Positions 9,870-21,627 of a DNA stretch of 64,000 bases are shown piece by piece (positions within the stretch are counted from its first letter, which is position 1; the number at the start of each line of letters is the position of its first letter). The notes under the pieces were generated by a model. It was given only the letters and a program-made list of their open reading frames with translations, was not told the DNA's origin and did not search any database. Origin of the DNA: Limnephilus marmoratus (lineage: Eukaryota; Arthropoda; Insecta; Trichoptera; Limnephilidae). The position numbers were made by a program, and so were the translations under genes. Location: positions 43,821,119 through 43,885,118 of the forward strand of contig OU862928.1 of NCBI GenBank assembly GCA_917880885.1. Direction: 5' to 3'.

Positions 9870-11870
9870 TTTTAAATTATAAACTAAGGTTTCAATTCTA
9901 TCATTAATTTATGTAAACGATCTTCTGAAGGATAAAGGTTCGAGTTATTTTGGGAGTTTTTAATAATTTCATGTGACACTCTAATCCAAGTTTTAGAGTT
10001 TGATTCTCTAAAAACCAAATCTCTAAACTTAGTATCTGGAATGCGCTTTGGTTCCGCTAACCTTCCGATAGCTGAAGATTTTGCTGATCCATGAATTGAC
10101 TGTCGTGACTTGGTGTTTTCAGGAAAGCACAGTTCGGTAAACCGACAACACTGAATAATAATAATACACATAACCAATGTCAGATATTCAACTTTGTTCA
10201 ACGGATGATCGGAATTAGAGCGTGAAGAATAGGCGGAAAAATAACGATGCGGGAGGAGATAACTGAAGACCCTACTACAGAAAATCTTACCGTTCTTGAA
10301 CCTCGGGACTGTGAAGACGTGACTTAGAATAGTACACAATAAGGTAACGGTGTGTCGTGTGGATATTGAAGATAGGTGACCTAAATAAAATTTTAAAGCG
10401 TATATCATCACCTTTTAATGTGTGATTTATGTGGATGCGGATGTCAAAGGACCTTGAATGTTTTTTACGTGTTTTGAAATGTATGAAAGACCACTGCACA
10501 AGTAAAAATGAATGTACATAAAGGAACGGGAGAAAAATGACTTACTGCGCTGCACGTCTCTTCTATCTCGGCTGGGTCCATTCATGCACTTGTATGACTG
10601 TCAGTCGCGATACTTTACTGAAGTTGGCGGATGCGGGATGCGGAATATTAGAGATGTTCACGCGGCGAGTTTCGATTAACGACTGATTGTTATGATAACG
10701 TAAAAATGACAGGTATGTAGGGATGGGTAGGAAAGGAACATGATAGAGATGGATAGGAAAGAACATGTGACAATCAAGCTACAAGCACAGGGTCTAAGAT
10801 GTATATAGGTAAGTATAGCTATGAATTTTGTAATCGCCTAGCCACCTTCTGAAAACAGTTTTTAGTTTACGGATTTTCGTTTTTAGTTTTTAGTTCACAA
10901 ATATTCTACTTATTTGGATTTTATTGCAAAGCGGAAAATTACCTACTGACAAAATGCACCCGATTTTTGCAAGGATTGTTCTAGGAAAACGGGTTATTTA
11001 TGGACTAAATGAAATCGCTTCGCAGACCGTTGGTTGTTAATAAATCAATCAGTAGGTATTAATGCTATAAACTGTACGGTTGACATTTAAGAATTCAGCT
11101 AAGACGCCGCACCATACGCAAAACCGTTTTCGTACGTGGAAATTGTATACAAATTTACTTTTATAATAGAACCTATGCCAAAAGATGGCGCCACTTATGT
11201 TAACAGATCGCGTGATTAGCATCCCCTGGCAGGTGTAAGTAATATGGATTTGTAATTATTATTGTAACTGGCAGTTGTGAATAGTAATTAATAATACCAC
11301 GCGACTGTGTATTATATTTATATATGACGTCATTGATATCGCGGTGTCTTTGTCCCGGTGACTAGCTGTCACTGGATCGCAGTGGATCCGAGGAACCGCT
11401 ATTTTTGGAACCAACTCCTATCGGATTTTTAAAATGGTCATCGACACTCAAACTTAACGAAGTCGAACAAAAATCTCTGCACAGTATGAGGAAAACAACG
11501 TTCAAAGGAATGAGGTAAAACTCATTTAAACACGCCTTCCGTTCACGCTGTTGAAAATGATCTGAAATGATCCAATTACATCGAGGCTTCCGACAGCACA
11601 TCGTTAGCGAAGGAACCCGTCATTAAACCAATTTTGTCGATGGCGACGCTATTTATTTTTCTTCTCATTACAGCAAAAAACCTGTTAAATTATAGTAACA
11701 AAATAACGAACCACCAGGCAATTTCTCCAAATGTGATGGAACGCCAAACAAGTTTGTATTGTCACAATTATTGCTTGCTTCAATCACAAACATTTATCGT
11801 CTCATACCTACTCTGTTTTGTTGGTCTTGGTCGGAATCTTAACATGATTCTACACAAGTATTAAATTTGT
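9870..11870. other. 2 kb with no supported gene
   Basis: Open frames at 9884-10411 and 10287-10499 (minus) have no recognisable motif. A more GC-rich patch at 11340-11620 has a 79-codon minus frame without a known domain. Nothing here meets the evidence standard. Confidence 0.4.
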
Positions 11871-11875
11871 TCAAT

Positions 11876-12065
11876 TTTTTTTACATTAGCTTCACACAGG
11901 ATTTCCTGAATAAAACAATTTCCCTCGGGGTCCACGTCATCTTTGGGGAAGCTGTATGGATGGTATTTTAGGGTAATGAAGGAGGGAAGTTCTGGGAAGG
12001 AAAAAGGTATGAGAGATGAGTAGGAATCTGGGGGTCAATGTGTCCAGAAGTGACGGATATGAAAT
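11876..12065 (-). mobile_element. Hairpin-tailed SINE-like copy, 3' half
   Basis: Read on the minus strand it has TGGACACATTGACCCCC, the pyrimidine block, the AGCTTCCCCAAAGATGAC segment and the tail hairpin (diverged), ending in an A-run at about 11876. The head is missing; an RTE insertion begins just beyond at 12090. Confidence 0.65.
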
Positions 12066-12089
12066 TAGCGGATTTTTGTTTATTTATTT

Positions 12090-12850
12090 CATCATCATCA
12101 TCATCTGTGGCTCTACAACCCAGGTCGGGTCTTGGCCTCCAGCAGAGCCTGCCTCCATGACTGTCGGTGTTGTGCTGCGTTGCGCCAGTTTCGGATGCCG
12201 ATGGTGCTTGCATCCTTCACCACTCCATCCAGCCATCGAAGCTTTGGTCTTCCAACTCTTCTCCGACCCCCAGGTGCACCATCCATAATTCGCTTTGGAA
12301 TATCTCCTTCGCTCATTCTCTGGATATGTCCAGCCCACCTGAGTCTTCCAGTTTTGATTTCCTTGGAGATATTAGGGTCCTCGTAAAGATCGTATAGCTC
12401 CTGGTTGTATCTGATACGCCATTCTCCATTATCACAGACTGGGCCGTAAATCCTTCGCAGCACCTTCCTTTCAAAACTTTCTAGGGCTCCTTCATCACCC
12501 TTACTGATTGTCCAGCATTCCGAACCATACATAAGAACAGGTCGTATAAGGGTCTTGTAAAGCAGGACTTTAGTTCTTCTGGTAAGGTGGCGAGATTTCA
12601 TATGCTTCTGTAGCCCAAAGTAGTATCGATTTGCAGCTACTATTCTTCTTTTGATTTCGCTGGATACATTGTTGTCATTTGTCACCATAGTACCGAGATA
12701 TACAAACTCGTTGACAGTTTCAAATGTATAATTATCTATCTGTATACTTGGTGGTTTCTGGCGTCCATGTACGGGCATATATTTTGTCTTCCCCTCGTTG
12801 ATGACCAATCCCATGTTCCTTGCCGACGTAGCTAAGCTTTTAAACGCCGT
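12090..12850 (-). mobile_element. 5'-truncated RTE-clade LINE with 12-bp target duplication
   Basis: This is a non-LTR retrotransposon copy whose 3' end is a (GAT)n microsatellite tail (12090-12105 on the plus strand reads CATCATCATCATC). GTTTATTTATTT is repeated exactly at 12078-12089 and 12851-12862, the target-site duplication. The 5' truncation point therefore falls at about 12850. About 700 bp of ORF2 remain. The intact duplication and open frame suggest a fairly recent insertion. Confidence 0.85.
12113..12814 (-). pseudogene. RTE reverse transcriptase, C-terminal 233 residues
   Basis: The open frame carries RTE-clade hallmarks after the catalytic core: NEFVYLGTMVTNDNNVSSEI, RRIVAANRYYFGLQKHM, LYKTLIRPVLMYGSECW, FERKVLRRIYGPV, GRLRWAGHIQRM and GRRRVGRPKLRWLDGV. 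The endonuclease and the FADD catalytic motif lie in the part lost to 5' truncation. The first Met is internal to the original protein. It is uninterrupted over its whole length. The fragment at 39825-40255 belongs to the same clade. Confidence 0.85.
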
Positions 12851-12989
12851 GTTTATTTATTTTGATTTATAAATTACATGATAACACATTAAACATTTTC
12901 ATATATATGATACATTACATCACCATACTAGGCGGCTGCCTGTTTCATGGTGGCCAATGGAATATAGTTATTTTGTGGTGTCTAGTGTG

Positions 12990-13490
12990 AACAAATGGAT
13001 TAAATACTTATATTTTTAAAAAACTTCGTCATATATTGGATAAAGAGAAATTAAAATCTGTCTATTATGCCTTAGTCCTTAGTCCAATCTCGACTTTCTT
13101 ACAATGTAGTATGCTGGGGATCCTGTCTAAAGTCCAATGTAGAGCCACTAAATATTACTCAAAAATTAATTCTTAAAGTCATATACAAAAAAAAAAATCG
13201 TTATCCATCTAAACTGCTTTACAAGGAATTTAATGTTATGTGTATAAAACAGCTGTACACCACTAAAATAATTTGTAGATTTTTTATCAATACTAAATCT
13301 GCAGAAAGAACCCAACAAATCCATAAACTCCACTAGAATTGGCTTAACAATTAACTTTATGGCAATACATACTAATACATTTTTTGGCAGGTTACATTAA
13401 ATCTTACAATTCATTTGCTAAATTTAAAAAGTATGTTAAGATATTTGTGTTGACAGAGAATTGGCATACTATTTTTTCATCTTTGTCCCT
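12990..13490 (+). pseudogene. Degraded LINE reverse transcriptase C-terminus
   Basis: With frameshifts the plus strand reads LVQSRLSYNVVCWG, then LNITQKLILKVIYKKKNRYP and SKLLYKEFNV. The order (VYYALVQSxLSYxxxxWG, QKxILKxIxxKxxxYPSxxLxxE) is that of a LINE reverse transcriptase thumb and C-terminal region. Several stops and frameshifts make it non-functional. Confidence 0.5.
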
Positions 13491-13494
13491 TTTT

Positions 13495-14770
13495 TTTAAA
13501 TAATAAGATTTCTTTTTTTAAATAATAATATTTGTTTTTTAATAATATATTTTTTTTTAATAATAAGATTTTTTTAAATAATTAGATTTTATTTGAGTTC
13601 CATTTGCTAAAATCGGAGTGTCACCCTAGTTGTATTGAATTAGCTTTGTTTCTTGGTGGGTATAGTAATTAAAGATTTATTTATGGTCTATATTGTTACA
13701 AATCATACTCAAAATTACCCATCTAGTCACTAATATAATATTTTTGTGTTTTGAATGTAGTGTTATTTTTAGTATTTTGTGTCTAAAATCATCACTCAAA
13801 TTTATAAATGTTAACCTCAATACAGGCTGTTAGTCCTAGTAAGGTTAATTTTTTTTTGTACGTAAAAAAAATAAGAACATACGTGTGGTGAGAAGTTAAA
13901 AATAAATAAATAAATATATAAGCATGTTGGAAATTGGAAAAATTATAGTAAAAAGTTTATAATGAGAATTATTTTTTAATGGAAACTAGCAAATAGAAAA
14001 GAAAAGAGAAAAGTTATGCACAAGATTAATAGATCACACTCAAAAACATAACTCTTGTTAATTTTTTATATATGTGCATGCATACATATATGTGCATGCA
14101 CACATACATGTGCATGAGGATTGAAATGAAATATATTTTTTTCTTCTTCAAACTTCGTAAATACACTTTATGGCGTAATTATTGATTTAATGAAAACAAA
14201 TAACTTTGTAAACACCATTATATAATTTATATATATTATCAACATGCTACGAAAACTAAGTTTTCTTCGTCAGGATATGGTTAATTTATTATATAGTTTA
14301 CAAGCTGTGTATTTAAAATGTCTTTGTTCAAAGGTGATTTTAGCAAAAGGACCCCGAAGAAGTTCTTTTAAGAGTAGATGTGTTTTGCAAGACATAAAAT
14401 CTTCAATAACACCGACATGTTTGTTGTTACTTCAACCATTATTATTCGTTGCACTTTGTTTTTGCAACCGCAAGCACCTTCATAAATGACCCTTCCCCAA
14501 GTTTATTGACACCATCGGTACTACCTACAAAATTGCATGTTGCGTATTTTTTCTGGACCCCGTATTTATCCTTATTTTTGCAACAAAACTGTTTGGGGAG
14601 ATTTCCATCTCTCCGTATGGACAGGACCAGTAATAAGACGTATCGACGTTCTGGAAATTGCAAATTGGTTCGGAGATGCAAACTGAAGGTATGGAAATAT
14701 CGATATAATATGTAATTGAAGATAATATTCAAGGAATATTTCCAAAACGAAGCGACGGCGGTTCAAAGGA
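13495..14770. other. AT-rich stretch with simple repeats
   Basis: Imperfect AATAATAAGATTTTTT repeats occupy about 13497-13575. An ATATATGTGCATGCA-type repeat occupies about 14064-14117. A 96-codon minus frame at 14442-14732 has no recognisable domain. Confidence 0.5.
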
Positions 14771-14774
14771 GGCG

Positions 14775-14965
14775 TCTACTAATATCTACAGGAATTCCAA
14801 AAACTGAAAAAATCGGACTAATATCTATGAGAACCAAAGTGTGGACGAATATCTACGGCTCAAACTGCTGACTTATATCTATGAGAACCAAAGTGCGTAC
14901 GAATATCTACAGATCAAACTGCTGACTAATATCCATGAGAACCAAAGAGTGGATGAATATCTATA
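14775..14965 (+). repeat. Tandem ~27/54-bp repeat block (left)
   Basis: AATATCTAC/TATCTATGAG motifs alternate every 26-28 bp; GAGAACCAAAG recurs at 14829, 14883 and 14937 (54-bp period). The reverse complement of this block matches the block at 15438-15630. Confidence 0.75.
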
Positions 14966-15104
14966 GCACTGGCAGAGGTTGGATTTGCAATTATGTATAG
15001 CATATTATTGGAATAACGTAATATTGCGTATGCAGTTTAAAAAACTTAATTTATGTATGTATGTATGTAAAAATCCCTAATATCGGACTATTGGACACAT
15101 TTAG

Positions 15105-15200
15105 CTCATTATTAAGGATTTGGGTTTTTGTTTTAACAGCTTTCTTTATTTCGAGTGCCTCTAAATTATTTAGTCTGTTACCATGACTACTTCTATGTCA
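15105..15200 (-). pseudogene. Penelope-like element scrap
   Basis: The minus strand reads GNRLNNLEALEIKKAVKT, the same C-terminal signature as in the remnant at 8590-9065. Only about 30 codons remain. Confidence 0.5.
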
Positions 15201-15228
15201 GTTAGGTTATGTTAGGTTAGGTTAGGTT
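15196..15228 (+). repeat. Interstitial TTAGG telomere-type repeat
   Basis: GTTAGGTTATG is followed by three consecutive TTAGG units. TTAGG is the canonical insect telomere repeat. This short, interstitial run supports an insect source but says nothing about chromosome position. Confidence 0.65.
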
Positions 15229-15437
15229 GTGGTGCCGTGTATTTCGAAATAAATAAATATCTTTGTATAATGACCTCCATGTTTGTTCAATAAATTATTG
15301 TCCTCGTAAACAGCAAATTACGTAATATTATGTAAAAACTTCATGTACGTACTTTAAACGTTTAAACCTTTACGTAATTAGAAATTGCGTAATTGAAGTA
15401 ATTTATGCTTTTCCGTACAACCTCTTGCTCAGCTGCC

Positions 15438-15630
15438 CTCTGTAGATATTAGTCCAACCTACGCTCTGTAGATACTAGTCGCCACTGGGACCGTCATAGA
15501 TATTCGTCCGACCTTAGCTCTGGAGATATTAGTCCACACTCTGAAGTTCGTAGATATTAGCAACATACGAGCTGTGGATATTCGTTCGACATACAGGCTG
15601 TAGATATTAGTATCTGAAGTCCGGTTCAAA
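15438..15630 (-). repeat. Tandem ~27-bp repeat block (right), inverted relative to 14775-14965
   Basis: GTAGATATTAGTCC-type units recur every 24-28 bp (seven units with T/C and A/C variants). They are the reverse complement of the left block. The outermost motifs of the two blocks are CTACTAATATCTACAG and, reversed, GATACTAATATCTACAG. Confidence 0.75.
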
Positions 15631-15675
15631 TGACGGATCATAACTACTTGTCAATAATGGAACTTGATTTTTTTT

Positions 15676-15800
15676 TAAGTGAAACTTCCTTAGCACCATT
15701 GTGATTTGGAGCTCGATGAAACTTAAACGAGCGACATTAAAAAATACATCAAAACACATACATCTATATATAGCCTTAGAGAGAATTGGATAGTAATAAA
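15676..15800 (+). mobile_element. Fragment of the AAGTGAAAC MITE family
   Basis: AGTGAAACTTC, AGCACCATTGTGATTT, CTCGATGAAAC and ACACATACATCTATA occur in the same order as in the complete copy at 34026-34251. The opposite terminal repeat is missing. Confidence 0.65.
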
Positions 15801-16114
15801 ATATTTATTTATTTCGCGGGTACTCGGTAAAACTGTCAAAAGGAACGAAGCTTGCAGTCCATAATGGAGTCCTGGTACCTACCCTGATTTATGGCAGTGA
15901 GGCATGGAACTGGCAGAGGAAGGATGAAAGTAGACTGAATGCTGTTGAAATGAGATCCCTGACGCGTATGTATGTAAAACCATGTATGATCGTGTGAAAA
16001 ATTTGGAGATCCGCAAAGAATGCAAGGCTGATGTAAGCGTAATGAGTAATATTAAGAAAGGGACCCTCAGATGGTTTGAGCATGTAGAGCGAATGAACAG
16101 AGAAAGACGTTTAA

Positions 16115-17173
16115 GGCTCTGCAACCGGGCCCGAAAAGAAGAAGATGGAGAGATACAAAATTACTTTTATTTATTTATTTATTTATTAGTAAGGGACAAA
16201 CAGCTTATACATAAAACATAAAGATAAAAATATACATTGTTAAATCGAGTCAAGCCAAAAAAGTCTCCTATGTTAAAGTTGATTGGAGATAGAGTTTTAT
16301 TACATATTAAAATTAATTTGAGGTGAGGAGGTGAGGAAGGGGAATAAAGGAGGAGGATAGGAGATGCTCCGGATACTTTTCACACTCGTATTAATTTTTG
16401 ATCGTACGTGTTACTTCTAATCGATATTTCTGTAGTGTATGGCTAAAAATGTCTATATTTTGAAATTTTGTGTTATATTGCGCACATATACGGGGAATTG
16501 TTGAATTTTTTCTAATGTTAGTTCTACATGTAGGCAAATGAAACAAATGGGATTGCCGAGTTGATCTTGACGGAATATGAATATTTATTAAGTTGGTTAG
16601 CTCTGGAGAGTCCAGGCCATTATTAACAATTTTAAATAATAAAGTTTGGTCAAAAATTAAACGTCGTGTATAAAGGGAGTTGAAATTGTGGTAATTAATA
16701 GATTCGTTGTAATTTAAGAAGTGTAATTTTTGTTTATAATTTATGTGGTTAAAAATTTTTTTTTGGATTTTTTCGATTCTATCAATATGAGCTTGGTAGA
16801 AAGGAGTCCAGATTGGTGTGCAGTGTTCTAAGTGGGGATTACGAATGTTAGAGGAGAGCGCTAGCATTTACAGCGACAAAATCGATGCGAAAATTGCGAA
16901 AATGTTTAATAAACCACAACTCGTTAAAAATAGAACAAAAATCTCGCGGGTATTATCTTAAACAGCATGAATTTTTTCATACTTGTAAAACAACTGAAAC
17001 AAACGTGTTAATAATAATTTTCGTCGAGGGAATTTTGTATAATTTGCGTTTCGGCGACGGCAAATCTAGATATTATCTTCAAGAATAAAATATATATATT
17101 TTTAAGAGCTTTAAAACTTACCGTGTTTAAGGGAAATATGTAATAAATCGGTACAAATCCGGGTTGCGGGCCC
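16115..17173. mobile_element. TTAA-flanked (piggyBac-like) MITE, itself interrupted by a LINE
   Basis: It is bounded by TTAA at 16111-16114 and 17174-17177. The terminal repeats are GGCTCTGCAACCGGG at the left and, reverse-complemented, GGGCCCGCAACCCGG at the right. Excluding the nested LINE (16160-16845) it is about 380 bp and non-coding. A second copy, without the LINE, lies at 36280-36705. The TTAA target site suggests piggyBac-type mobilisation; that is inference. Confidence 0.8.
16160..16845 (-). mobile_element. LINE ORF2 C-terminal copy inside the MITE, AAAT-type tail
   Basis: A 158-codon minus frame (16391-16867) reads LEHCTPIWTPFYQAHIDRIE, KIQKKIFNHINYKQKL and RTIKN near its end, a Jockey/CR1-type C-terminus. 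The 3' end is a run of AATA/AAAT units at 16163-16186. ATTAC occurs on both sides of the insertion (16157-16161 and next to GAATGTTAG). The uninterrupted MITE at 36280-36705 reads GAAATTACGAATGTTAG at the same point. Confidence 0.8.
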
Positions 17174-17616
17174 TTAAGGAGAATATGTGACGCAAATGTG
17201 AATGGTCGAAGAAGTCGTGGACGCCCGAGAAAGACATGGCACGATCAATTGAATTAGATACCTACTTGAGTCGGGCCATATCAAGAGTCAGAATAATAGA
17301 AGAGTGTGTATTAGGCGATGTATGAATGTGAATGAGGCAAAGAGTGTGTGCCAAAACCGAGTTGTTTGGCGGTCCGACCTCTCTGCCTACCCCTGCGGGG
17401 AAATGGCGTGATGGTTAGTTAGTTAGTTTGTTACTCGGTTCCAATATAATACATGCGATAAACCCATGGTCCCACGCAAGTCTCATTTAGTCTAGTGGTA
17501 CAGAGCGCCTGATGAACCTTAGCAGCCAGACATTCAGCGGACCAAGGATCGAATAGTATCTAGTAAATCAAAAAAAAAAATATATATATATTTTGAAAAA
17601 TCAATATCCAATTTTC

Positions 17617-18665
17617 AAAACGACTCTGAAAAGAACAGGCAAAGAAAACACAAAAGAATCTATAGCGACTCCGAAGCCGAAAACACAAATATTAATAAGA
17701 TGATAAAATGTATAGGAAAAGTTGCACTGGAACTCGACGACAAAAATATGGAAAAAATAATCTATCACAATGATAAAAAAATGCTTCGTAATCTCCCCAC
17801 ACTTGTCTACTTTAGTTTTCTGAAGATTTCACTTCTACCGCGTGTGAATTGCACTCTCTGTTTTTTTATGTAATTTTTCACACACCCTCACAGAACCCTT
17901 TATATACGCTGTCTGGAAACTCGTAGTATGTAAGCGGAAAACTGGTGAATCTACGTTCTACGTCACATTTATCAAGACTGACTTTTATTGCGTATAAGCA
18001 AATTAAATATTCTGCCGGATATAAAAGACTCCATCGGCTTCATTTCAGCCGAATACGATGAACTGAAAAAAATGCTAACCGAGTCCCTTAGCACAATAAA
18101 AAATCTACAAGCAGAGAATATTAAGCTAAATTCAGAAGTGCGCGACCTTAATGCGCGCGTGTCTCACATGGAGCAGACAGCCAGGGAAACCAATGTCGAG
18201 ATCCAATGCGTACCAGAACACAAATCGGAGAATCTAATATCGATAATAAAACAACTTGGGACCGTGATTTCCCGCCCCATTGCCGAATCGGAAATTCTTA
18301 ACATCCATCGAGTCTCCAAGATTAAACAAGATTCCAGAAGGCCAAAAACAATAATCGTGAAGCTCCCGAGCGTGAGGGCAAGGGATGAAGTTCTGGCTGC
18401 AGTCGTCAGCTTCAATAAGAAGAACAAGAACTCCAAGCTGAATTCGACGCATTTAGGCATCGATGACATCAAATCGCCGGTATACGTCAGCGAACATCTA
18501 ACACCAGCAAACAAGGCCTTGCATGCTGCCACGAGGATTAAGGCGAAAGAAGTAAACTACAAATTCGTGTGGATCCGAAATGGCAGAATCCTTGCTCGTA
18601 AAGATGAAAACTCGGCGCACGTGGTGGTGATCCGCAACCAGGACTCATTGGCTTCGCTCATATGA
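17617..18665 (+). pseudogene. LINE ORF1, disrupted; C-terminal part with FP-like domain
   Basis: An N-terminal piece (about 17617-17810) contains NDSEKNRQRKHKRIYSDSEA and KVALELDDKN. After about 170 bp of foreign sequence the frame resumes at 17988 with a coiled-coil (LKKMLTESLSTIKNLQAEN) and then RETNVEIQCVP, IHRVSKIKQDSRRPKTIIVK and YVSEHLTPANKALH. The latter region resembles the domain named after the baculovirus FP protein that is common in insect CR1/Jockey ORF1 proteins; such proteins bind element RNA. The stop is TGA at 18663. ORF2 follows in the same frame but after a second in-frame stop and with its own ATG. Confidence 0.7.
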
Positions 18666-18716
18666 TTCCCTACCTTATCTTTATCTAAATCTCAATTTGT
18701 GCGTTATCTTTGAATA

Positions 18717-21627
18717 ATGTATACTAACATGGATAATCTAAGAATCTATTACCAGAATGTCAGGGGTTTAAGAACAAAACTTAATGAAGTTTACTTAGAA
18801 ATACTTAATAACAATTTTGATATCATTATTCTAACGGAAACATGGTTGAATGACTCTATTTCTGATGCTGAAATTTTTGGCTTGCGTTATAATGTTTTTA
18901 GAAGGAACCGTAGCAGTTCCTCTAACCACAAAAGTGACGGAGGGGGTGTATTGATAGCCGTTTTACAAGAATATCAAACTAACCGCTGTAAGCATTGGGA
19001 AAGTGCCTTGGAAGACGTATGGGTGACCATCAAATTCAGCCAGAATAAACTAACGAGATGTCTCTACATATGTGCTGTTTATATACCTCCTCCGTTGCTT
19101 GTTGATAATTTTGATTATTTTTTTAAAAAAGTTGGCAAGGTTATGGATGCCGTTGGTGAATCAAATACGTTAATTTTAGGAGATTTCAACCTGGGAAATA
19201 TCGGTTGGACCAACAACGAACCAAACCATACTCATTCCCTATCTCCAGAAAATTATAATACTGACATCGGTAACCATCTTGTAAATTTTCTTGCCCTAAA
19301 TAATCTCAATCAATTCAATGGCATTGCTAATAGTAACTGTAGAATCTTAGATCTCGTTCTATCCAATTCAAAAACAATACAAGTCAGGCAAAGTACCGAA
19401 ATCCTAAGTCGCATTGATATACACCATCCACCTTTAGAGATTGAATATAGTTTTGATTTCAAATTAACAAAAATGCTTAAAAATAAAAACTTACTTAAAT
19501 ATGATTTTAATAAGAATGATTACGTTCAATTCAATCAGGAATTACAAGAACTGAATTGGGCACTTCTTTTACCTGATTTCATGTCGGTAGATGATATGGT
19601 TTCTTTATTTTACACTCATTTGTATCGTATAATTGAGAAATGCGTAACCAAATTAGTAAATCGCAACAGGCAGCATCCCCTCTGGTACTCACCAGACTTA
19701 GTTAAATTACTAAAAGAAAAAAATAAATTTCGACTTCTCTATAAAAAATATAAGAATCCACGTGATAGAAATTCCTACGAACTCTTACGCATCCGTTGTT
19801 CCAAACTCATTAGTAATTGCTACTTTAAACACATTGAACAAATAGAATCGTGTCTGGTTAATCATAATAACGTTAAAGCTTTTTGGAGATTTGTCAAACA
19901 CAAGAAACAAAACATAAGTACTATCCCCCAAAACATGACGTTTGGAGAAAAAAAATCATCAAACGGCGAGGAAAGCAGCGAACTATTTGCCCAACACTTT
20001 TCATCAGTGTATGAGAAAGATGACATTAGAAGCAATGAAGAGACTCAACCTCAATCTGAATCAATAGACTATTCAAACAGCTCTCTGCATACAGTAAACA
20101 TTAGTGTACACGATGTAAAAATAGAAATGCTTAACCTCGACCAAAGCAAAGGCCCTGGCCCTGACAAAATTCCACCAGTCCTAATAAAAAAATGTGCACA
20201 CAGTCTCGCACTCCCTCTGACTATCATTTACAGAAAATCATTATCTTCATCCATTTTTCCAACAAGATGGAAACAGGCTAATATTGTACCAATACCTAAA
20301 AGCGGAGACCTTCACGAAGTCACAAACTATAGACCCATCTCTATTCTTTGTTCATTTGCGAAAATTTTTGAAAAATTAATTTGTCCATATCTGAATTATC
20401 ATCTCAAAAATCTTATAACTCCAAAACAGCATGGTTTTCTCTCCCAGAAATCAACATCCTCTAATTTACTTTGCTATGTCAATACCTTAACCGAAGCTGT
20501 CGATAGAGGTCAACAGATAGACACAATCTACACAGATTTTAGCAAGGCCTTCGATAAAGTAAATCATAGATTACTAATTCATAAACTAAAACAAATGGGT
20601 GTTCATGGTACCTTGCTAAATTGGTTTTACTCCTATCTAACTGATCGCATACAAAGAGTAGTATTTGATGGCTATGAGTCAAGAGGATTAGATGTGCCAT
20701 CTGGAGTGCCGCAAGGGTCCCATTTGGGCCCAATCTTGTTTCTTGTTTTTATAAATGACTTGTGCGATGTTATTTTGGATTCTGAAATTTTGTTGTTTGC
20801 GGATGATTGTAAGATATTCAAAATTATCCATACATTACTAGACTCAATACTTCTCCAAAACGATATAAACAGAGTTTCAAAGTGGTGTAACGACAATAGA
20901 ATGTTTCTGAATTCTTTAAAATGTGTTCACATAACCTTTACGCGTAAACACAATTCTATTCCGACTCAATATTTTATCGACGGTACTAAACTCCAGGAAG
21001 TCGCAACCATTCGGGACCTAGGCGTATTATTTGATAAAAAAACTTACTTTCACACCTCATATCGACAATATCATTTCTAGATCTATGAAAATGCTAGGAT
21101 TTATCAAACGAAACAGTAAACATTTTAAAAATCCCACATCAAAAATAACGCTGTACAATTCCTTCACCCGCAACGTGTTGGAGTACGCAAGTGCTGTATG
21201 GAGTCCAACTTACAAAGTTCATATTCAGCGAATAGAGCAGGTTCAAAAACATTTTATGTACCACCTGGCGTATTCCGATAGGCAAGCTCGATCACTTCCT
21301 CACTACACTGATAGACTAAAATTTTACAATGTACGCACCCTTGAACAGAGAAGACTAAATACTGATCTAAATTTTCTATTCAAAATTGTAAATGGTTTAA
21401 TAAACTGTCCTTTTCTACTTCATCAAATTAGGTTCAATGTTCCTAGAATTGGTTCACGACTGGTAAATTATGTTCCGTTAAATATTAAAAAATATCGAAC
21501 TAAGCTGGGGTATGACTCAGCTTTATCGAGAATGTGCCGTAATTTCAATGAGGCTTACAAAAAACATTCGATTAATTTGACAATGTCAACATTGGCCAAC
21601 TTCAAATCAGCTCTTAACAAGCTTTAA
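18717..21627 (+). pseudogene. LINE ORF2 (endonuclease-reverse transcriptase), one frameshift
   Basis: This is the replicase for target-primed reverse transcription. The N-terminal apurinic-type endonuclease shows IYYQNVRGLRTK, LTETWLNDS, ILGDFNLGNIGW and a DIHHPPL histidine. The reverse transcriptase shows KGPGPDKIPP, NYRPISIL, TDFSKAFDKVNH, SGVPQGSHLGPILF and the catalytic FADD. The frame breaks at the A7 run at 21036-21042: removing one A restores a continuous protein into the C-terminal part starting KKLTFTPHID and ending at 21627. The rebuilt length of about 970 codons is normal for the group. All visible catalytic residues are intact, so this is a recent, minimally damaged copy. ATG at 18717 is chosen because an in-frame TGA lies just upstream. 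Confidence 0.85.

Larger units (their letters stand above)
15836..17435 (+). mobile_element. RTE-like family G copy, interrupted by a TTAA-type element
   Basis: The left part, 15836-16110, encodes VHNGVLVPTLIYGSEAW and RMNRE in broken frames. The right part, 17178-17435, resumes with AGGAGAATATGTGACGCAAA, GGACGCCCGAGAAAGACATGG and the GTTA tail. Removing 16115-17173 plus one TTAA restores continuity with the other family G copies. The protein is non-functional. Confidence 0.8.
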
